DNA from: Planctomycetota bacterium | GTDB lineage: Bacteria; Planctomycetota; Phycisphaerae; SM23-33 | Reading direction: 5' to 3' | Length of the DNA: 5,487 bases | NCBI GenBank assembly: GCA_003644335.1 | Contig: QNCB01000112.1 | Coordinates: 1-5,487 of the forward strand | Shown: in pieces, positions 4,118 through 5,487 of the stretch | Layout of the letters: each line of letters starts with the position of its first letter | How positions within the stretch are numbered: position 1 is the stretch's first letter | Notes under the pieces: model-generated | What the model was told of the DNA's origin: nothing | What the model saw: the letters and a program-made list of their open reading frames with translations, nothing else | Database searches by the model: none | Made by a program: the position numbers and the translations under genes

Positions 4118-5487
4118 TTTGGTCGCACCATCATTTTGCGACGAAAGACAAGCCAACGTTTCGTCTCTTTGTCCAGCGTCCAGTTTTTATTGTTGCCGAA
4201 GATTCCTATCAGCTGGCGGAACTTTTGCAAGCCGATCGCGTCCTTGGGCTTGGGGCGACGGAGCAACACTACCTCGGGGGGATGCTCTTGCCATTGCCGA
4301 GAGCGGATAACTTCCATGGGCTTCTTCCGCAGGCTGTGGACATATCTGCCGGAAAAAGCTATGAGGATCGAGCTTTTTTCCGAAGCTGCGATCCACTGTC
4401 GAGATTTCTCGCCCGCCAGTTCGCCAGCCAAGGCCATGATCTCCGCGTCCCGGCCTCGGTTGTGTTTTTTGTAAAACTGCTCCTGCCAGCCGCCCCAGCT
4501 AGCCAGGGCTGCGGCGTTGTTCCGAACAATCAACGGCAGCTGAATCAGCAACATAGCAACAATAAGCAATGCTGCGAATTTCGGCAAGGGCAACATGGGT
4601 CTGGATAGCCTGGCCAGTTTTGTCAGCCAGCTGCCGAGCAGTTCGAAGCTCTTGAAAATGTAGTAGATGACAAATGGCAGGACATAAAACCAGTACCGTG
4701 GCATCATCGTCCAGCTGTTCATAGCCGATATCATCAGGGCTGCGTAGATAACGAGGAAGACTGCGGGGAAGACCAGCCCTCGCCCGCGGTGCTTGTAACA
4801 TCGCCAAGCTGCCAGGGTCATCAGGGCGATAATCGCCCAGCCTAGTGCCCCGTTTCGCTGGGCCAGGGCCAGGTCCGAAAACAGCCTGCCGATGTTGTCG
4901 ACGATGACGAACCATGCGTCGGTGAAACGAAACAGGCGACTTGGCGCCGGAGCATAGGGAGCCGCTTGCTGATAGGCCTGGGCGATTAGTTTGACATGAA
5001 ACCACCCCGCCAGCACGCCCATCCCAAGCGTGCCGCAGCCTAGCAATCGCCAGCGGAATTTCTCGCTGATGAGCTGTCTTTCCAGCAAGGCCGCCGCCCC
5101 CACCGCCGCGATTGGAAGCACAGCTGGCACGCGCATAACGATGGCTGCGTAACCAGCCAACGCTGCGCCGGCCAGGCACCACTTGTTGGTTTTGGCGGCC
5201 CGCAGCAGAGCGACGATGACCCAGAACAGCAGAAACGACGGAGCCTCGGTAAGCACCCGCCGGGTGTTGTGATAAAAGTAGAAACTCATCGCCGTAGCGA
5301 AAACCACCAGCCGAGCCTGGAACCTGCTGGTCCATATCCATCGCTGACGATAAACCACCGCCAGCCCAGCCAGGCCACAGAGTAACATGCCCAGCTGCAT
5401 CGCAAAATAATTCGACTCGCCAAAGATAGACATAATGCCCGCCAATAGCGCCGGAAACCCCGGCGACGCCACCAGCCGAGCCTGGCC
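4114..5487 (-). CDS. Multi-spanning membrane protein, probable GT-C (ArnT/PMT/GT39-like) glycosyltransferase, 5' end missing
   Basis: The frame is open to the right edge, so the visible 457 residues lack the true N-terminus. A GTG at 5472 is in frame but is not convincing as a start, since the codons before it continue the family-like segment RLVASPGFPALLAG. Numbering from that GTG, hydrophobic spans lie near 21-41, 51-68, 75-92, 98-130 (perhaps two), 143-160, 209-223, 233-252, 258-275 and 298-316. A soluble tail follows from about 320 to 452. TEAPSFLLF at 75-83 and PRYWFYVLPF at 258-267 resemble conserved places in ArnT/PMT-type GT-C transferases, which take a sugar from a polyprenyl-phosphate donor and add it to a glycan or lipid outside the membrane. 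The acidic catalytic loop expected near the N-terminus would lie off the window, so activity cannot be checked. A membrane protein of another polysaccharide function, such as a polymerase, is the alternative. The tail ends in KMMVRPK, overlapping the next gene by ATGA. Confidence 0.72.
   Translation of the reverse strand, partial: GQARLVASPGFPALLAGIMSIFGESNYFAMQLGMLLCGLAGLAVVYRQRWIWTSRFQARLVVFATAMSFYFYHNTRRVLTEAPSFLLFWVIVALLRAAKTNKWCLAGAALAGYAAIVMRVPAVLPIAAVGAAALLERQLISEKFRWRLLGCGTLGMGVLAGWFHVKLIAQAYQQAAPYAPAPSRLFRFTDAWFVIVDNIGRLFSDLALAQRNGALGWAIIALMTLAAWRCYKHRGRGLVFPAVFLVIYAALMISAMNSWTMMPRYWFYVLPFVIYYIFKSFELLGSWLTKLARLSRPMLPLPKFAALLIVAMLLIQLPLIVRNNAAALASWGGWQEQFYKKHNRGRDAEIMALAGELAGEKSRQWIAASEKSSILIAFSGRYVHSLRKKPMEVIRSRQWQEHPPEVVLLRRPKPKDAIGLQKFRQLIGIFGNNKNWTLDKETKRWLVFRRKMMVRPK
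5304..5485. repeat. Two copies of a 17-base direct repeat (5304-5320 and 5469-5485)
   Basis: The 17 bases CCACCAGCCGAGCCTGG occur identically at 5304-5320 and 5469-5485, 165 bases apart. Both lie in the same frame of the GT-C gene and encode QARLV on the minus strand. Because 165 is a multiple of three, the repeat keeps the frame. Surrounding residues differ, so this is not a duplicated domain. It is most likely chance within a biased, moderately GC-rich gene. Confidence 0.85.

Larger units (their letters stand above)
1..5487 (-). other. Single polysaccharide-biosynthesis operon segment, open at both ends
   Basis: All seven genes run on the minus strand. Junctions in transcription order are: 4-base overlap (ATGA at 4117), 17-base overlap (3315), zero gap (TGA then ATG at 1872), 12-base gap (1149-1138), 4-base overlap (ATGA at 655) and 7-base gap (196-190). 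No gap is large enough for a promoter or a hairpin terminator. The content (three glycosyltransferase functions and three methyltransferases) fits assembly and modification of one glycan. The promoter, the priming transferase and any flippase, polymerase or export genes must lie outside the window. Confidence 0.85.

Noticed and set aside
3299..4156. Longer form of the family 2 glycosyltransferase starting at TTG 4156
   Set aside because: The 13 extra residues precede the conserved first strand of the fold, the codon is TTG, and the ATG at 4117 forms a standard ATGA junction with the upstream stop. The GAGAC before the TTG leaves a small doubt.
3398..4474. Long plus-strand open frame of 358 codons
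   Set aside because: It lies entirely antisense to the family 2 glycosyltransferase and the end of the GT-C gene, both of which have clear family motifs. Its translation shows no recognisable domain. It is explained by codon bias of the genes on the other strand.
4499..5341. Minus-strand open frame of 280 codons in another frame
   Set aside because: It sits inside the GT-C gene in a different frame, is rich in Arg, Gly, Pro and Ser, and has no membrane segments or motifs. It is a frame shadow in moderately GC-rich coding DNA.
5470..5472. GTG at 5472 as the true start of the GT-C gene
   Set aside because: The frame continues without a stop to the window edge and the residues upstream (GQARL) continue smoothly into a family-like segment. 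Without an upstream stop the gene is better treated as cut by the edge.

Overview
The window is part of a bacterial surface-polysaccharide (exopolysaccharide, capsule or O-antigen) assembly cluster. All seven recognisable genes lie on the minus strand, so transcription runs from the right edge to the left edge. Neighbouring genes overlap or are separated by at most 12 bases. This is one polycistronic block that is cut at both ends. I see no promoter, terminator, RNA gene, CRISPR array or mobile element, and no stretch of more than 12 bases lies outside a gene.

In transcription order the genes are: (1) a multi-spanning membrane protein resembling GT-C glycosyltransferases of the ArnT/PMT type, with its N-terminus beyond the right edge (5487-4114); (2) a family 2 glycosyltransferase (4117-3299); (3) a 480-residue protein joining a kinase-like N-terminal region to a class I SAM methyltransferase domain (3315-1873); (4) a second class I SAM methyltransferase (1872-1150); (5) and (6) a split Alg14/Alg13-type glycosyltransferase pair of the PssD/PssE or EpsE/EpsF kind (1137-652 and 655-197); (7) the first 63 residues of a third class I SAM methyltransferase (189-1).

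A coherent reading, which is inference, is this. The Alg14/Alg13-type pair and the family 2 enzyme add sugars to a lipid-linked oligosaccharide on the cytoplasmic face of the inner membrane. The methyltransferases decorate the sugars or cap the chain. The GT-C protein transfers a sugar from a polyprenyl-phosphate donor on the outer face.

The host cannot be named from this sequence. The gene types fit many Gram-negative or related bacteria with moderate GC content. Composition is patchy: sampled 60-base lines are about 60-70% GC in the GT-C gene and in the second methyltransferase, but about 42-47% in the kinase-like/methyltransferase gene and 37-43% in part of the Alg13-type gene. This mosaic is typical of polysaccharide loci assembled by exchange.

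Two points deserve most attention. One is an uninterrupted run of nine G (coding strand) near the start of the second methyltransferase gene, placed so that slippage would knock out the enzyme. The other is the kinase-like/methyltransferase fusion. I did not find a wholly new system; the block looks like a variant of known polysaccharide loci.
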